The notes beneath the pieces are model-generated. The model was not told the origin of the DNA and made no database searches. It saw nothing but the letters and a program-made list of their open reading frames with translations. From NCBI RefSeq assembly GCF_020026925.1, contig NZ_JAIQDW010000006.1:124001-188000 (forward strand): a stretch of 64,000 nt of DNA, written 5' to 3'. This document shows positions 1 to 8,441 of this stretch, in pieces (position 1 is the stretch's first letter; each line of letters starts with the position of its first letter). The position numbers and the translations under genes are program-made. Source of the stretch: Flavobacterium hibisci (GTDB taxonomy: Bacteria; Bacteroidota; Bacteroidia; Flavobacteriales; Flavobacteriaceae).

Positions 1-2
1 AA

Positions 3-704
3 GGCTCGATGACAAAAAATGCCGTCACAGGTGCTACAGGAAAAAGATTTAATTTAGAAGTTAAAAGCAACCAGTTACGATTTGCTATAGATGATGATAA
101 GAATAAAACAGAAATTAATACAGGAACGAATTCAGCACCTAACTATTTTAATGGAAGCTGGGTCAATGTGATTATTATGAGAGATGTTGCCGCATCTAAA
201 TTAAGAATATATACGAATGGTGTTTTTACTAATGAGAAAACTGATGCAACAGGAACAGCTGTAGGGATTGGAGAAGAAACAGATTTAGTAATTGGGAATA
301 TCGGGGCACTTGAGCTGTTTGCTAATACTACTCCGGCACCTTACAAAGGTTTATTTGATGAACTTAAAATATTTAATTATGCACTAACTGCAACACAGAT
401 AACGCAGTTGTATAATCAAACGTTATTGAGCAATGATAAGTTTACACAAAATAAAGTTAGTGGTATTGTATATCCAAATCCTGCAACAGAACAGATTTTT
501 ATCAGTATTCCAAATTATAAACAATCATATGTTACAGCAACTTTAAACGATGTAACAGGAAAAATTATTCTTAAGGAAAAAATTTCATCTGATGGGAATG
601 GCGTTTTTAAGTTAAACATTGCAAATAAAAAAGTATCAGGACTTTATATTTTAAATGTTTCAGGAGAAAATTTAAACAGTAATTACAAAATTATGGCAGA
701 ATAA
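3..704 (+). CDS. C-terminal part of a T9SS-secreted LamG-domain protein
   Basis: The reading frame is open to the left edge of the window, so only the last ~234 codons are present and the ATG at 9 is probably internal. The first ~130 residues have the beta-rich pattern of a concanavalin-like/LamG (Laminin_G_3) domain, ending in a stretch like FDELKIFNYALTATQI that is typical of the last strands of that fold. The last ~80 residues form a type IX secretion sorting domain: YPNPATEQIFI, then a VTGKI strand, and a GLYILNVSG strand before the stop. The family role is known: the tail directs the protein through the T9SS and it is then removed or anchored at the surface. The substrate or ligand cannot be told from this fragment. 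Confidence 0.85.
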   Translation, partial: GSMTKNAVTGATGKRFNLEVKSNQLRFAIDDDKNKTEINTGTNSAPNYFNGSWVNVIIMRDVAASKLRIYTNGVFTNEKTDATGTAVGIGEETDLVIGNIGALELFANTTPAPYKGLFDELKIFNYALTATQITQLYNQTLLSNDKFTQNKVSGIVYPNPATEQIFISIPNYKQSYVTATLNDVTGKIILKEKISSDGNGVFKLNIANKKVSGLYILNVSGENLNSNYKIMAE

Positions 705-725
705 GAGCAGAATATTTGTCATAAA

Positions 726-758
726 AAAAACCGTTACATTCATTTTGTAACGGTTTTT
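726..758. terminator. Bidirectional terminator between convergent genes
   Basis: An A-run and CCGTTACA (731-738) are mirrored by TGTAACGG (746-753) and a T-run, with a 7-base loop. The A-tract before and the T-tract after the stem let it work in both directions, which fits the convergent LamG protein and thioesterase genes. Confidence 0.8.
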
Positions 759-784
759 GTAATTTATAATGAATTGGATTTTTT

Positions 785-1222
785 TTAAAGTCCTACAAAA
801 TCATCACTTTTTGGAAAAATGCTCAATGCTTCGACAGCAATCTCTGGCGTTGGAGAAGCCAGTTTTCTAAGTTTTGTATCCATCCAGGCACCATCAACTG
901 TAATAGTGGCACAAAGAGTATCATCTTCTCTGCGGAATTCGTGAATGATAGACCAGCGTGAAGCATCGGCCTTCATTTTGGATGTTTTGGTATGAATGAA
1001 TATTTTATCCGAAAGTTTTAATTCTTTTCTGAAAACACATTCTTCCCTAAATAAAACAGGTCCAAAACTTTGTTCCTGCATTACTCTTAATGTTAAACCT
1101 AATTCGTTTAGGATTTCAATACGATGCTGTGCACCAAAATCGTAATAAGCACTGTGACGTACATGAAAATTAGGATCGAGATCTGACCAGCGAAAAGATA
1201 TTTCTTTTATAAATGATGCCAT
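785..1222 (-). CDS. Acyl-CoA thioesterase, hotdog fold (4HBT/FcbC type)
   Basis: This 145-residue protein has the usual size of a single-hotdog thioesterase. Near the N-terminus it carries FRWSDLDPNFHV followed by YYDFGAQHR, the pattern of the 4-hydroxybenzoyl-CoA thioesterase-like family, in which the Asp of the first motif takes part in thioester hydrolysis. A later segment SRWSIIHEF continues the central helix/strand pattern. It is cytosolic with no signal peptide. The family hydrolyses acyl-CoA or acyl-ACP thioesters; the substrate cannot be assigned here. It stands alone on the minus strand between a terminator and a decayed gene, so the context gives no pathway hint. Confidence 0.8.
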   Translation of the reverse strand: MASFIKEISFRWSDLDPNFHVRHSAYYDFGAQHRIEILNELGLTLRVMQEQSFGPVLFREECVFRKELKLSDKIFIHTKTSKMKADASRWSIIHEFRREDDTLCATITVDGAWMDTKLRKLASPTPEIAVEALSIFPKSDDFVGL

Positions 1223-1304
1223 TTTTTGTATTTTGTATATAAATTTAGGATACGAAATTACTAATATAATGAAACGGTTTTGTTGAAAGTTTATTACTTT
1301 GTAC

Positions 1305-2066
1305 TTAAGAATTGTTATTTGTTGAGATTTCTATAATCGCTGATAAACTTCTGTCGGGATTAACTCTGTGAAACTTTTTGATAGCTTCCTGTGGGATGAT
1401 TATTTTTCGTTTAATTTTTCTTTCGATTTCGGGTAATAGTTTATCATTTAAAAGGGTATTCATGCTTTTTTCAATATTTGGAAAATTTGGAGGACTGAGT
1501 ATATTTTTCTTTTTAATATTGGCAAAATTCCCAGCATTAAAATTTGAAATTACTTCATTGGTATTTAAATTTATAAAAGTATTATTTAAAAAAATATTTG
1601 TCATTTTATCTCCAGTAATAATTACTGTTTGTTCAAATTGTAATCCAAATAACCATTCACAATAAGTAAATAGTCCAAATTGTATTTCATTTTTATATTT
1701 TTTAAATGTTCGCTTAAATATTCATGTTTTTCGGAGTAATAATTGGGATAATTTTCGCTATTAATTGTTTCATTTATTTGAGTAACTTTAAGGTTTAAAG
1801 AGTCTAAATTTTTCAAATATGCATTAATTATTCTTTCAGTTGGGTTTCCTGTTCCTGTTTCTAAAAATTTATATGCACCATAAAATAGGTCCTTTTTTTT
1901 AAAACTGTTGAATCAACAATTGGATTCCCCATCGCTTGTCTAGTTATCTTATATGGACCATCTATATTAAAAATCACCCCTATTTTCTTCTGTTCAAAAT
2001 TTTGTGAATAGCTAAAATTAAAAAGTGCAATTATACTTATTAGAAAAAAGTTTTTTTTAGTTTCAT
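1305..2066 (-). pseudogene. Broken gene for a small secreted protein, three poly-A frameshifts
   Basis: Reading the minus strand from the ATG at 2066 gives a signal-peptide-like start that hits a stop after eight codons. Adding one base in each of three A/T runs (near 2044-2058, 1893-1900 and about 1700) joins the frames into one ~250-residue protein: a hydrophobic N-terminus ending NFSYSQ, a middle part with TGTGNPTERI, and a C-terminal part ending HRVNPDRSLSAIIEI. The pieces from 1816 and from 1604 are the two longest open fragments. I do not recognise the family. All three lesions are single-base losses in homopolymers, so they are either true decay or sequencing error. No other gene in the window is broken, although several contain A-runs, which favours decay. 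Confidence 0.6.
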
Positions 2067-2561
2067 TTTATTATTATTGAATCTGAATTGATAATAAATC
2101 ATACCTTTTTATAAGCTGTAAGATAACTTTTAAATAGAATATTTTGACGAAGGTAATTTTTTTTAGTTATTTATATTGCTAATATTATTAACATCTACAG
2201 AAATATGAATCTTCTCATTTTACTATTCAGTTTTTCATAATTCAGAGCAAAGTAAACTCTGATCATGGACTTAACCAATTTACTTGTAAGCTTAAATATA
2301 TCCTAGCCTGATAGAAGCGACATCCTTTTATGGCAGTGTTTGCTATAAAAGATATAGCATATAGCAGGAATCAGCTCCCGATATTGACAGTTAAAGTACT
2401 CATATTTCACAACTGTCAGGTTTGGAAAATGTCATGTTGGCAGATTTTTTTTGGCATGCCAATAGCAAACTGACAAATTATATTGGTTTTTTATCTTGGC
2501 ACAAAGATTGACTTATGCCACATGAGTTTAAAAATTAAATCAAAAATTAAATATATAAAAA
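2067..2561 (+). promoter_or_regulatory. 495-base gene-free region with putative dnaK control elements
   Basis: No coding signal is visible. Just upstream of dnaK there are TTGGCA boxes at 2437-2442, 2451-2456 and 2496-2501. The last reads TGGCACA-AAGA-TTGA (2497-2511), resembling the sigma-54 -24/-12 form TGGCACG-N4-TTGC, with the GG and TG/GA pairs 12 bases apart. TGTCA/TGACA half-sites lie at 2385, 2414, 2430 and 2471. TTGGCATGCCAA (2451-2462) is a perfect palindrome. No CIRCE (HrcA) element is visible. The sigma-54 reading is an inference from sequence match only. Confidence 0.4.
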
Positions 2562-4451
2562 ATGGGTAAAATAATCGGAATTGACTTAGGTACGACGAAC
2601 TCTTGTGTTTCTGTAATGGAAGGTAACGAAGCAGTTGTTATCCCTAACGCAGAAGGAAAAAGAACTACTCCTTCTATCATCGCTTTTGTTGAAGGTGGAG
2701 AAATTAAAGTAGGGGATCCTGCAAAAAGACAAGCAGTAACGAATCCTACAAAAACGATTGCTTCTATTAAACGTTTTATGGGACACACTTTTGCTGAAAC
2801 GGCTGAAGAAGCAAAAAGAGTTCCTTACAGTGTTGTAAAAGGTGACAACAATACACCACGTGTGGATATTGACGGGCGTTTATATACTGCTCAGGAGTTG
2901 TCTGCAATGACACTTCAAAAAATGAAAAAAACTGCTGAAGACTATTTAGGTCAAACAGTAACTGAAGCTGTTATTACAGTTCCTGCTTACTTTAACGATG
3001 CACAACGTCAGGCTACTAAAGAAGCCGGAGAAATTGCTGGTCTTAAAGTTATGCGTATCATCAACGAGCCAACTGCTGCTGCACTTGCTTACGGATTAGA
3101 TAAAAAAGGTAAAGATCAAAAAATTGCTGTTTACGATTTAGGCGGAGGTACTTTTGATATCTCTGTTCTTGAATTAGGAGACGGTGTATTCGAAGTATTA
3201 TCTACAAATGGTGATACTCACTTAGGTGGTGATGATTTTGACCAGGTTATTATTGACTGGTTAGCTGACGAATTCAAATCTGAAGAAGGTATTGATTTAC
3301 GTTTAGACCCAATGTCATTACAGCGTTTGAAAGAAGCTGCTGAGAAAGCAAAAATTGAATTGTCTTCTTCTGCTGAAACTGAGGTAAACTTACCATACGT
3401 TACAGCTACTGCTTCAGGACCAAAACACTTAGTGAAAAAATTATCAAGAGCTAAATTTGAACAATTATCTGATTCTTTAGTAAAACGTTCTATGGAGCCA
3501 GTTGCTAAAGCATTGAAAGATGCAGGTTTATCTACATCTGATATCGACGAAGTAATCCTTGTTGGAGGTTCTACTCGTATGCCAAGAATCGCTGATGAAG
3601 TTGAGAAATTCTTCGGTAAAAAAGCATCTAAGGGTGTTAACCCTGATGAGGTTGTGGCTATTGGAGCTGCTATTCAGGGTGGAGTTTTATCTGGAGATGT
3701 AAAAGATGTGTTGTTACTTGACGTAACTCCATTAGCTTTAGGTATCGAAACTATGGGTGGTGTAATGACAACTCTTATCGATGCTAACACTACTATCCCA
3801 ACTAAAAAATCTCAGGTATTCTCTACAGCTGCTGATTCTCAGCCATCTGTTGAAATCCATGTTTTACAAGGGGCAAGAGCAATGGCTGCTGATAACAAAA
3901 CTATCGGTCGTTTCCACTTAGATGGTATTCCACCAGCACCAAGAGGAGTTCCTCAAATCGAAGTTTCTTTCGATATTGATGCTAACGGTATCATCAAAGT
4001 TTCTGCAACTGACAAAGGAACTGGAAAATCTCACGATATCCGTATCGAAGCTTCTTCTGGTTTAACAGCTGAAGAAATCGAAAAAATGAAAAAAGATGCT
4101 GAAGCTAACGCTGATGCTGACAGAATTGCAAAAGAAAGAGCTGAGAAATTGAACGAAGCTGACAGTACTATTTTCCAGACTGAATCTCAATTGAAAGAGT
4201 TAGGAGATAAAATCGCAGCTGACCACAAAACAGCTATCGAATATGCTTTAACTGAATTGAGAATGGCTCACCAGTCTCAGGATCTTGACGCAATCCAAAA
4301 AGGATTAGACAATGTAAATGCAGCATGGAAAACAGCTACAGAAGCAATGTACGCTCAGGGTGGTGATCAGGCAGGTCAACAAGCAGCTCCACAACAAGAG
4401 CAGTCTTCTGGAGATAACGTTGAAGACGTTGAATTCGAAGAGGTAAAATAA
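2562..4451 (+). CDS. dnaK: Molecular chaperone DnaK (Hsp70)
   Basis: The 629-residue product has the normal DnaK length. It opens with [18 protein letters not shown], the phosphate-1 loop of the Hsp70 ATPase, and contains [30 protein letters not shown] and [15 protein letters not shown], followed by the linker [15 protein letters not shown] and the substrate-binding domain. It ends with a Q/A-rich tail and the EEVK-type C-terminus. It folds proteins in the cytosol with DnaJ and GrpE, neither of which is in this window. The gene is monocistronic: a terminator follows at 4487 and a long leader precedes it. Codon choice is noticeably uniform compared with neighbours (many GCT, GAA and AAA codons), as expected for high expression. 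Confidence 0.99.
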   Translation: MGKIIGIDLGTTNSCVSVMEGNEAVVIPNAEGKRTTPSIIAFVEGGEIKVGDPAKRQAVTNPTKTIASIKRFMGHTFAETAEEAKRVPYSVVKGDNNTPRVDIDGRLYTAQELSAMTLQKMKKTAEDYLGQTVTEAVITVPAYFNDAQRQATKEAGEIAGLKVMRIINEPTAAALAYGLDKKGKDQKIAVYDLGGGTFDISVLELGDGVFEVLSTNGDTHLGGDDFDQVIIDWLADEFKSEEGIDLRLDPMSLQRLKEAAEKAKIELSSSAETEVNLPYVTATASGPKHLVKKLSRAKFEQLSDSLVKRSMEPVAKALKDAGLSTSDIDEVILVGGSTRMPRIADEVEKFFGKKASKGVNPDEVVAIGAAIQGGVLSGDVKDVLLLDVTPLALGIETMGGVMTTLIDANTTIPTKKSQVFSTAADSQPSVEIHVLQGARAMAADNKTIGRFHLDGIPPAPRGVPQIEVSFDIDANGIIKVSATDKGTGKSHDIRIEASSGLTAEEIEKMKKDAEANADADRIAKERAEKLNEADSTIFQTESQLKELGDKIAADHKTAIEYALTELRMAHQSQDLDAIQKGLDNVNAAWKTATEAMYAQGGDQAGQQAAPQQEQSSGDNVEDVEFEEVK

Positions 4452-4486
4452 TTACTGATTAATATCAGTCAATAATAAGTGCTAAG

Positions 4487-4517
4487 CCGCTGTAAACTAA
4501 TGTTTATAGCGGTTTTT
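4487..4517 (+). terminator. Rho-independent terminator of dnaK
   Basis: CCGCTGTAAAC (4487-4497) pairs with GTTTATAGCGG (4502-4512), with one G-U wobble and a 4-base loop, followed directly by a T-run. It lies 36 bases after the dnaK stop. Confidence 0.85.
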
Positions 4518-4580
4518 GTTTTTTATTCTTTTTTTGTTTCTTTTATTGAGGAATCTAAGTAATAAATTCATTATTACTCA

Positions 4581-4616
4581 AAAGGAGCTGTCCTGACTTG
4601 TGAGACAGCTCCTTTT
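4581..4616. terminator. Second hairpin downstream of dnaK
   Basis: AAAGGAGCTGTC (4581-4592) pairs perfectly with GACAGCTCCTTT (4604-4615), an 11-base loop between them, with T-richness on the right and A-richness on the left. It may be a bidirectional terminator between dnaK and the convergent carbonic anhydrase gene. The stem sequence also resembles ends left by insertion elements, but no transposase or second end is present. Confidence 0.55.
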
Positions 4617-4701
4617 TCATATTTTAGGTTGAAAAATATTTCTTAGCTGTATAAAATGCATTACAAAAAATTATTTTATATGCATTTTAGAAAAACAAAT
4701 A

Positions 4702-5343
4702 TTATTTAAAAATCATTGTGTCAGCTAAAAAGGCGACTTCCCCTGTTGTAATATCATGAGTTCCGCCGACAATTCCTATCTCTCCCTTTTCAATCATTTC
4801 CTTTAAGATGGGACTTCTTTCCATAATAGATTTAACGGTACGTTTCACATTGATTACCGATACGTTTTCTACAAAATCAGGATTTCCTGAATTGCGATTT
4901 TCTTTTGTCTGGGTTTCATCATCAACCGCTGGTCTTATTTTTGTTAGCAGTGCGGTTAAATTCCCCATTTCAACATGGTCGCAGGCACCTTTTACTGCCC
5001 CGCATTTTGTGTGGCCCAATACAACAATGATTTTTGACCCTGCAACCCTGCAGCCAAATTCCATGCTGCCTAAAATATCTTCATTGATGATATTTCCGGC
5101 AATACGCACACTGAAAATATCTCCAAGGCCCTGGTCAAAAATTAGTTCTGCCGAAGTTCTGCTGTCAATACAGCTCAGGATTACGGCAAAAGGATGCTGG
5201 CCGTCTGAAGTTTCATTGGCCTGCTGCAGAAGATTACGGTTTATTTTCAGGTTGCTTACAAACCTTTGGTTTCCTTCTTTTAGTAATTCTAAGGCTTTTG
5301 AAGGAGTAATCGCGGCCTGCATTTCTTTAGTTAATGTTTTCAT
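4702..5343 (-). CDS. Beta-class carbonic anhydrase
   Basis: The 213-residue protein interconverts CO2 and bicarbonate. The beta-class zinc site is complete: Cys58 in VILSCIDSR with the Asp60/Arg62 dyad, and His111 and Cys114 in LGHTKCGAVKGA. The conserved RIAGNI segment lies between them. There is no clear signal peptide, so it is predicted to be cytosolic. It is the second gene of an operon: its start lies 16 bases after the stop of the bestrophin-family channel gene. The pairing suggests that the enzyme handles bicarbonate or CO2 moved by the channel. The divergent TetR gene with palindromes in the shared intergenic region probably controls both. Confidence 0.95.
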   Translation of the reverse strand: MKTLTKEMQAAITPSKALELLKEGNQRFVSNLKINRNLLQQANETSDGQHPFAVILSCIDSRTSAELIFDQGLGDIFSVRIAGNIINEDILGSMEFGCRVAGSKIIVVLGHTKCGAVKGACDHVEMGNLTALLTKIRPAVDDETQTKENRNSGNPDFVENVSVINVKRTVKSIMERSPILKEMIEKGEIGIVGGTHDITTGEVAFLADTMIFK

Positions 5344-5359
5344 TTTTGGTTGATTTAAG

Positions 5360-6253
5360 TTATGATAAATAAAATTTTTCCGGCTGTAGGGGCTGAGGAA
5401 TATCTGTTTCTTTCAACAGGTCCTTGATATTTATTTCAATAGTTCTTGCAATAGCAGTTACCGCAGTATCTGTTGGGCGGTTTCTAAATGGATCCTGAAG
5501 GTGTGTGGCTGATTTTTCCAAAAGAAAAAATGTAGTGGATATTACTAACAGCAATGGAATCTCAAAATAACTTTCTATATCTCGTAACGCAATTGAAAGT
5601 GTGACAATAAAAATATAGATGAAGAAATGAAGAAAGATTCTGTAGGTTATAGGAAAAATAGTGCTCTTGATACGCTCAGCCATTCCCATATAATTTGAAA
5701 AATTAACCAAAGTGTTGTTTAATTGTACGTGAGAGAAGATTTCAAGTGATTTTTTCTCTCTCAATGCTGCTATCTGCAACGTATTTAGCTGCAGCAGTGC
5801 TAGTGGTTTATTGCTCTGTTTTTTTATTTCGGTTATATCTTCTTTAGTGATAAAACCCTCCAGATTTTCTATAGGGTCCAATCCACGCAGGTTTTGTCCA
5901 AGGCTGTAACACCATGCTATATGCCTAAATGCAATTTCTTTGATTTCTTCCTGGCTTTCTATTGAAACGAAAGATTGCAGCTGTAATACTAAACTTCGGC
6001 TGTCATTGACTATGCTTCCCCAGATTTTTCGGGCTTCCCACCAGCGGTCATAAGACTGGTTTAGCTTAAATGATAAAAGAACAGAAATAGCTGTCCCTAT
6101 AAAAGCAGGAATGGTTATGGGCATTACAGGTATGAGATTTTCGAATTTGGCAGTAAGGAAATGAACCAATACTGCAATAATCATTACAAATAAAATTTCA
6201 TATTTAACTTTGGAGAAAAGGTAAGAGACTGGTATTTTAGTATTTATCAGCAT
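5360..6253 (-). CDS. Bestrophin-family anion channel
   Basis: With the start at 6253 the product has 297 residues; a longer frame from the ATG at 6289 is also open. The bestrophin (UPF0187) signature YDRWWEARKIWG follows the first hydrophobic segments, and a further pair of membrane segments lies near residues 200-245 (FLHFFIYIFIVTLS and a following helix). Bacterial members form pentameric pores; animal and algal relatives conduct chloride or bicarbonate. I prefer the 6253 start because a promoter-like TAGTTTTG box covers the upstream ATG. The next gene, 16 bases on, is a beta-carbonic anhydrase, which favours bicarbonate as the permeant ion, though this is inference. Expression is probably repressed by the divergent TetR protein. 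Confidence 0.85.
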   Translation of the reverse strand: MLINTKIPVSYLFSKVKYEILFVMIIAVLVHFLTAKFENLIPVMPITIPAFIGTAISVLLSFKLNQSYDRWWEARKIWGSIVNDSRSLVLQLQSFVSIESQEEIKEIAFRHIAWCYSLGQNLRGLDPIENLEGFITKEDITEIKKQSNKPLALLQLNTLQIAALREKKSLEIFSHVQLNNTLVNFSNYMGMAERIKSTIFPITYRIFLHFFIYIFIVTLSIALRDIESYFEIPLLLVISTTFFLLEKSATHLQDPFRNRPTDTAVTAIARTIEINIKDLLKETDIPQPLQPEKFYLS

Positions 6254-6286
6254 AAAATTGTTTATAGTGGTTTGGTTTAAAAATAA

Positions 6287-6321
6287 CAAAACTATTTCAA
6301 ATGATAGTAATACTATCTCAA
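6287..6321 (-). promoter_or_regulatory. Candidate promoter of the bestrophin-carbonic anhydrase operon
   Basis: On the minus strand, TTG (6321-6319) and TAGTTTTG (6294-6287) match the Flavobacterium -33/-7 pattern TTG / TAnnTTTG with a 24-base spacer, one over the usual maximum I recall. The first TetR-type palindrome lies wholly inside the spacer, so bound protein would block transcription. Confidence 0.45.
6303..6317. promoter_or_regulatory. Palindromic operator 1 (putative TetR site)
   Basis: GATAGT-AAT-ACTATC is a perfect 6+3+6 inverted repeat in the gap between the divergent bestrophin and TetR genes. It shares 12 of 15 bases with a second site whose start is 42 bases away, about four helical turns. 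Confidence 0.65.
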
Positions 6322-6344
6322 ATAATTGTTAAATAATTTCATGG

Positions 6345-6359
6345 GATATAGATACTATC
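6345..6359. promoter_or_regulatory. Palindromic operator 2 (putative TetR site)
   Basis: GATATA-GAT-ACTATC is an imperfect copy of operator 1, keeping GATA and ATACTATC. It lies 17 bases upstream of the TACATTTG box at 6377-6384, where the -33 element of the TetR promoter would be, so binding should cause autorepression. Confidence 0.6.
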
Positions 6360-6376
6360 AAGTAATAAATCTTTAT

Positions 6377-6384
6377 TACATTTG
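6377..6384 (+). promoter_or_regulatory. -7 box of the TetR gene promoter
   Basis: TACATTTG matches TAnnTTTG and lies 17 bases before the TetR start codon. No clear TTG is seen at the -33 distance; operator 2 occupies that place. Confidence 0.4.
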
Positions 6385-6401
6385 CTAAAACAGTTATTAA
6401 T

Positions 6402-7073
6402 ATGGAATTTCAGGTAAAATTTGACATAAACGAAAAGATCTTCTTGAGAAATCCCGAAAGCAGTGAGGTAGGGAGGCTAATGGTAAAAAAGGCCATTGAC
6501 CTTATTTTTGAGCTGGGTTTTGAACAGTTTACTTTCAAAAAGCTATCTATAGAAATAAATAGCACAGAGGCAACTATTTACAGGTACTTTGAAAACAAGC
6601 ACAGGCTTCTGCTTTACATCCTTAATTGGTATTGGTCATATATGGAATTTTTAGTGATGTTCAAATTAGAAAACGTCACAGATAAAAAGGAAAGATTAAA
6701 AATAATTGTGAATCTTTTGACTCAGGAACCAACAGAGAGTATCAATCAATTTGACTACAACAAAAAGCTGCTTAATCAAATCGTAATTGCAGAAAGCAGT
6801 AAAGTATATTTGGTAAAAGAAGTTGCAGAAATCAATAAGAATGAGGTGTTTAAACCATATAAAGATCTCTGTGGGAAAATAGCTGAGGTAATTTCTGAAT
6901 ATAACCCAAAATATAAATACCCGCGCTCTTTAAGTACAACGCTGATTGAAACTTCGCATCATCAGCAATATTTTAGTATTAATTTACCTAAACTTACTGA
7001 TGTGTCATCAAAAAATAATTTGGGTTTTACCAGCCATTTTATTGAAGATTTTTTGTTTAAAATTTTAGATTAG
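6402..7073 (+). CDS. TetR/AcrR-family transcriptional regulator
   Basis: This 223-residue regulator has an N-terminal helix-turn-helix: the region around residues 27-75 contains AIDLIFELGFEQFTFKKL and then STEATIYRYFENKHRLL, the classic TetR recognition-helix pattern (xxATIYRYFxxK). The remainder is helical and would hold the ligand pocket and dimer interface; it is not recognisable as a known ligand class. The gene is divergent from the bestrophin/carbonic anhydrase operon, and the ~150-base gap holds two related 15-base palindromes. This is the standard arrangement of a TetR repressor controlling itself and its neighbour. The ligand is unknown; something tied to CO2/bicarbonate or anion stress is a guess. 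Confidence 0.9.
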   Translation: MEFQVKFDINEKIFLRNPESSEVGRLMVKKAIDLIFELGFEQFTFKKLSIEINSTEATIYRYFENKHRLLLYILNWYWSYMEFLVMFKLENVTDKKERLKIIVNLLTQEPTESINQFDYNKKLLNQIVIAESSKVYLVKEVAEINKNEVFKPYKDLCGKIAEVISEYNPKYKYPRSLSTTLIETSHHQQYFSINLPKLTDVSSKNNLGFTSHFIEDFLFKILD

Positions 7074-7117
7074 TGATTTTATAGCTTACTTATTTTAAAG
7101 ACTTTTTTGTAGGGCAC

Positions 7118-7149
7118 AAAACCGGATTTGACAAAACAGATCCGGTTTT
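7118..7149 (+). terminator. Terminator after the TetR gene
   Basis: AAAACCGGAT (7118-7127) pairs with ATCCGGTTTT (7140-7149), followed by more T residues. The loop is 12 bases. Confidence 0.8.
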
Positions 7150-7256
7150 TTATGATTTAATTTTATGAAACAACGTGAATTATTGTTTTACTAAAAAAGT
7201 ATTTATTTTTTATAAAGTGTTTTTTTTGAATTGCCAACAATATCTTCATATCAAAC

Positions 7257-7268
7257 TGACAATTGTCA
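7257..7268. promoter_or_regulatory. Palindrome TGACAATTGTCA upstream of corA
   Basis: A perfect 12-base palindrome lies 50 bases before corA. Its left flank CAAACTGACAA is identical to an 11-base stretch upstream of dnaK (2466-2476), so a shared regulator is possible. Confidence 0.35.
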
Positions 7269-7318
7269 TTTCTTATACCGATTCTTTTTCGTAATATTAC
7301 TATTGTAAAATTTCATGA

Positions 7319-8392
7319 ATGAGAAAGATAAAATACAAACAGGGACGAAAGCTGCAACATATTACTTTAGAGTATACTGGGACTCACAAAGATCATGAAA
7401 CAGAGATGCAACTTTTTGTATATGACGATTCAGATATTATTGAATATGAAAAGTTTACCGTTTTAGCCCTAAATTCCTGCTTTGATTATACTAAAAATAA
7501 CTGGCTCAATATTCATGGATTAAACGATATTGATCTTATTAAAACAATCGGCGATCATTTTAAGCTGGACGATTTTTTACTTGCCGATATTTTAAATACT
7601 ACAAAACGAACAAAACTTGAAGAACAGCGTGATGTTTTATTTTTTAACATTAAATCGCTTTTGCCTTCAGAATATTCAGATGGACTTAAAGTAGAACAGC
7701 TTAGTTTTATTCTAAAAGACGGAATGCTCATTTCGTTTCAGGAAAAACGAAGCGACTTCTTTACACATATCCGGGAACGTATTCGCACACATGCTGGAAT
7801 TGTAAGAACCAAAAAGGTAGATTATCTGCTTTATTTGTTATTGGATGCCGTAATGGAAAATTTTTATATTACGATAGAAGATGAAGAGAATAATATCGAA
7901 GAACTAATAGATTTAACCAAAAAAGGGGCAGATCCGGTTATTTTAGAGAAAATCGAAAACCATCGTGATAATTTTAATTTTTTGAAACGCTCTATTTTAC
8001 CGCTTCGGGATTCTTTGTATTATCTGAAAACAATTAAAGATGATGATGAAACGAATGGTCTTATTCAAAAAGAGACTTTTAATTTCTTTGTAAGACTGCA
8101 TCAAAAAAGCCTTGAACTTTTGGAACAGATAGAATCGGATATGAGCTCTTTGGAAAGCGCCTCAAATTTTTATTTTTCGGAACAAAGCCGTAAAATGAAT
8201 GAAATCATGAAAACCCTCACCATCATTTCGGCAGTTTTTATTCCGCTTACTTTTATTGTTGGGGTATATGGGATGAACTTTGATAATATGCCCGAATTAC
8301 ATGCCCAAAACGGTTACTTTATTGTTATGGGAATCATGTTTTTACTAGTTATCGCCCTGATTATCTATTTTAAGAAAAGACGTTGGTTTTAA
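7319..8392 (+). CDS. corA: CorA-family magnesium/cobalt transporter
   Basis: The 357-residue length is typical for CorA. The N-terminal ~290 residues form the cytosolic alpha/beta and long-helix funnel. The C-terminus has two membrane helices (IISAVFIPLTFIVGV and FIVMGIMFLLVIALIIYF), with the selectivity motif YGMNF between them near residue 318 and an extracellular NMPEL-type loop. It ends in a short basic tail, KKRRWF. The pentameric channel moves Mg2+ inward across the inner membrane. The next gene, pta, starts 49 bases downstream on the same strand without a visible terminator, so read-through is possible. A TGACAATTGTCA palindrome lies just upstream. Confidence 0.95.
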   Translation: MRKIKYKQGRKLQHITLEYTGTHKDHETEMQLFVYDDSDIIEYEKFTVLALNSCFDYTKNNWLNIHGLNDIDLIKTIGDHFKLDDFLLADILNTTKRTKLEEQRDVLFFNIKSLLPSEYSDGLKVEQLSFILKDGMLISFQEKRSDFFTHIRERIRTHAGIVRTKKVDYLLYLLLDAVMENFYITIEDEENNIEELIDLTKKGADPVILEKIENHRDNFNFLKRSILPLRDSLYYLKTIKDDDETNGLIQKETFNFFVRLHQKSLELLEQIESDMSSLESASNFYFSEQSRKMNEIMKTLTIISAVFIPLTFIVGVYGMNFDNMPELHAQNGYFIVMGIMFLLVIALIIYFKKRRWF

Positions 8393-8441
8393 AGATTCAG
8401 TATTAAAATAATTCGAATACATTAGATTCAAAATATAAATT

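Noticed and set aside
1378..1665. Plus-strand open frame of 95 codons opposite the broken secreted-protein gene
   Set aside because: It is the mirror of a real though broken minus-strand frame; its composition (Phe/Ile/Leu-rich) is what antisense of an AT-rich gene gives.
4581..4616. Hairpin after dnaK as an insertion-sequence end
   Set aside because: No matching second end, target duplication or transposase; terminator between convergent genes explains it better.
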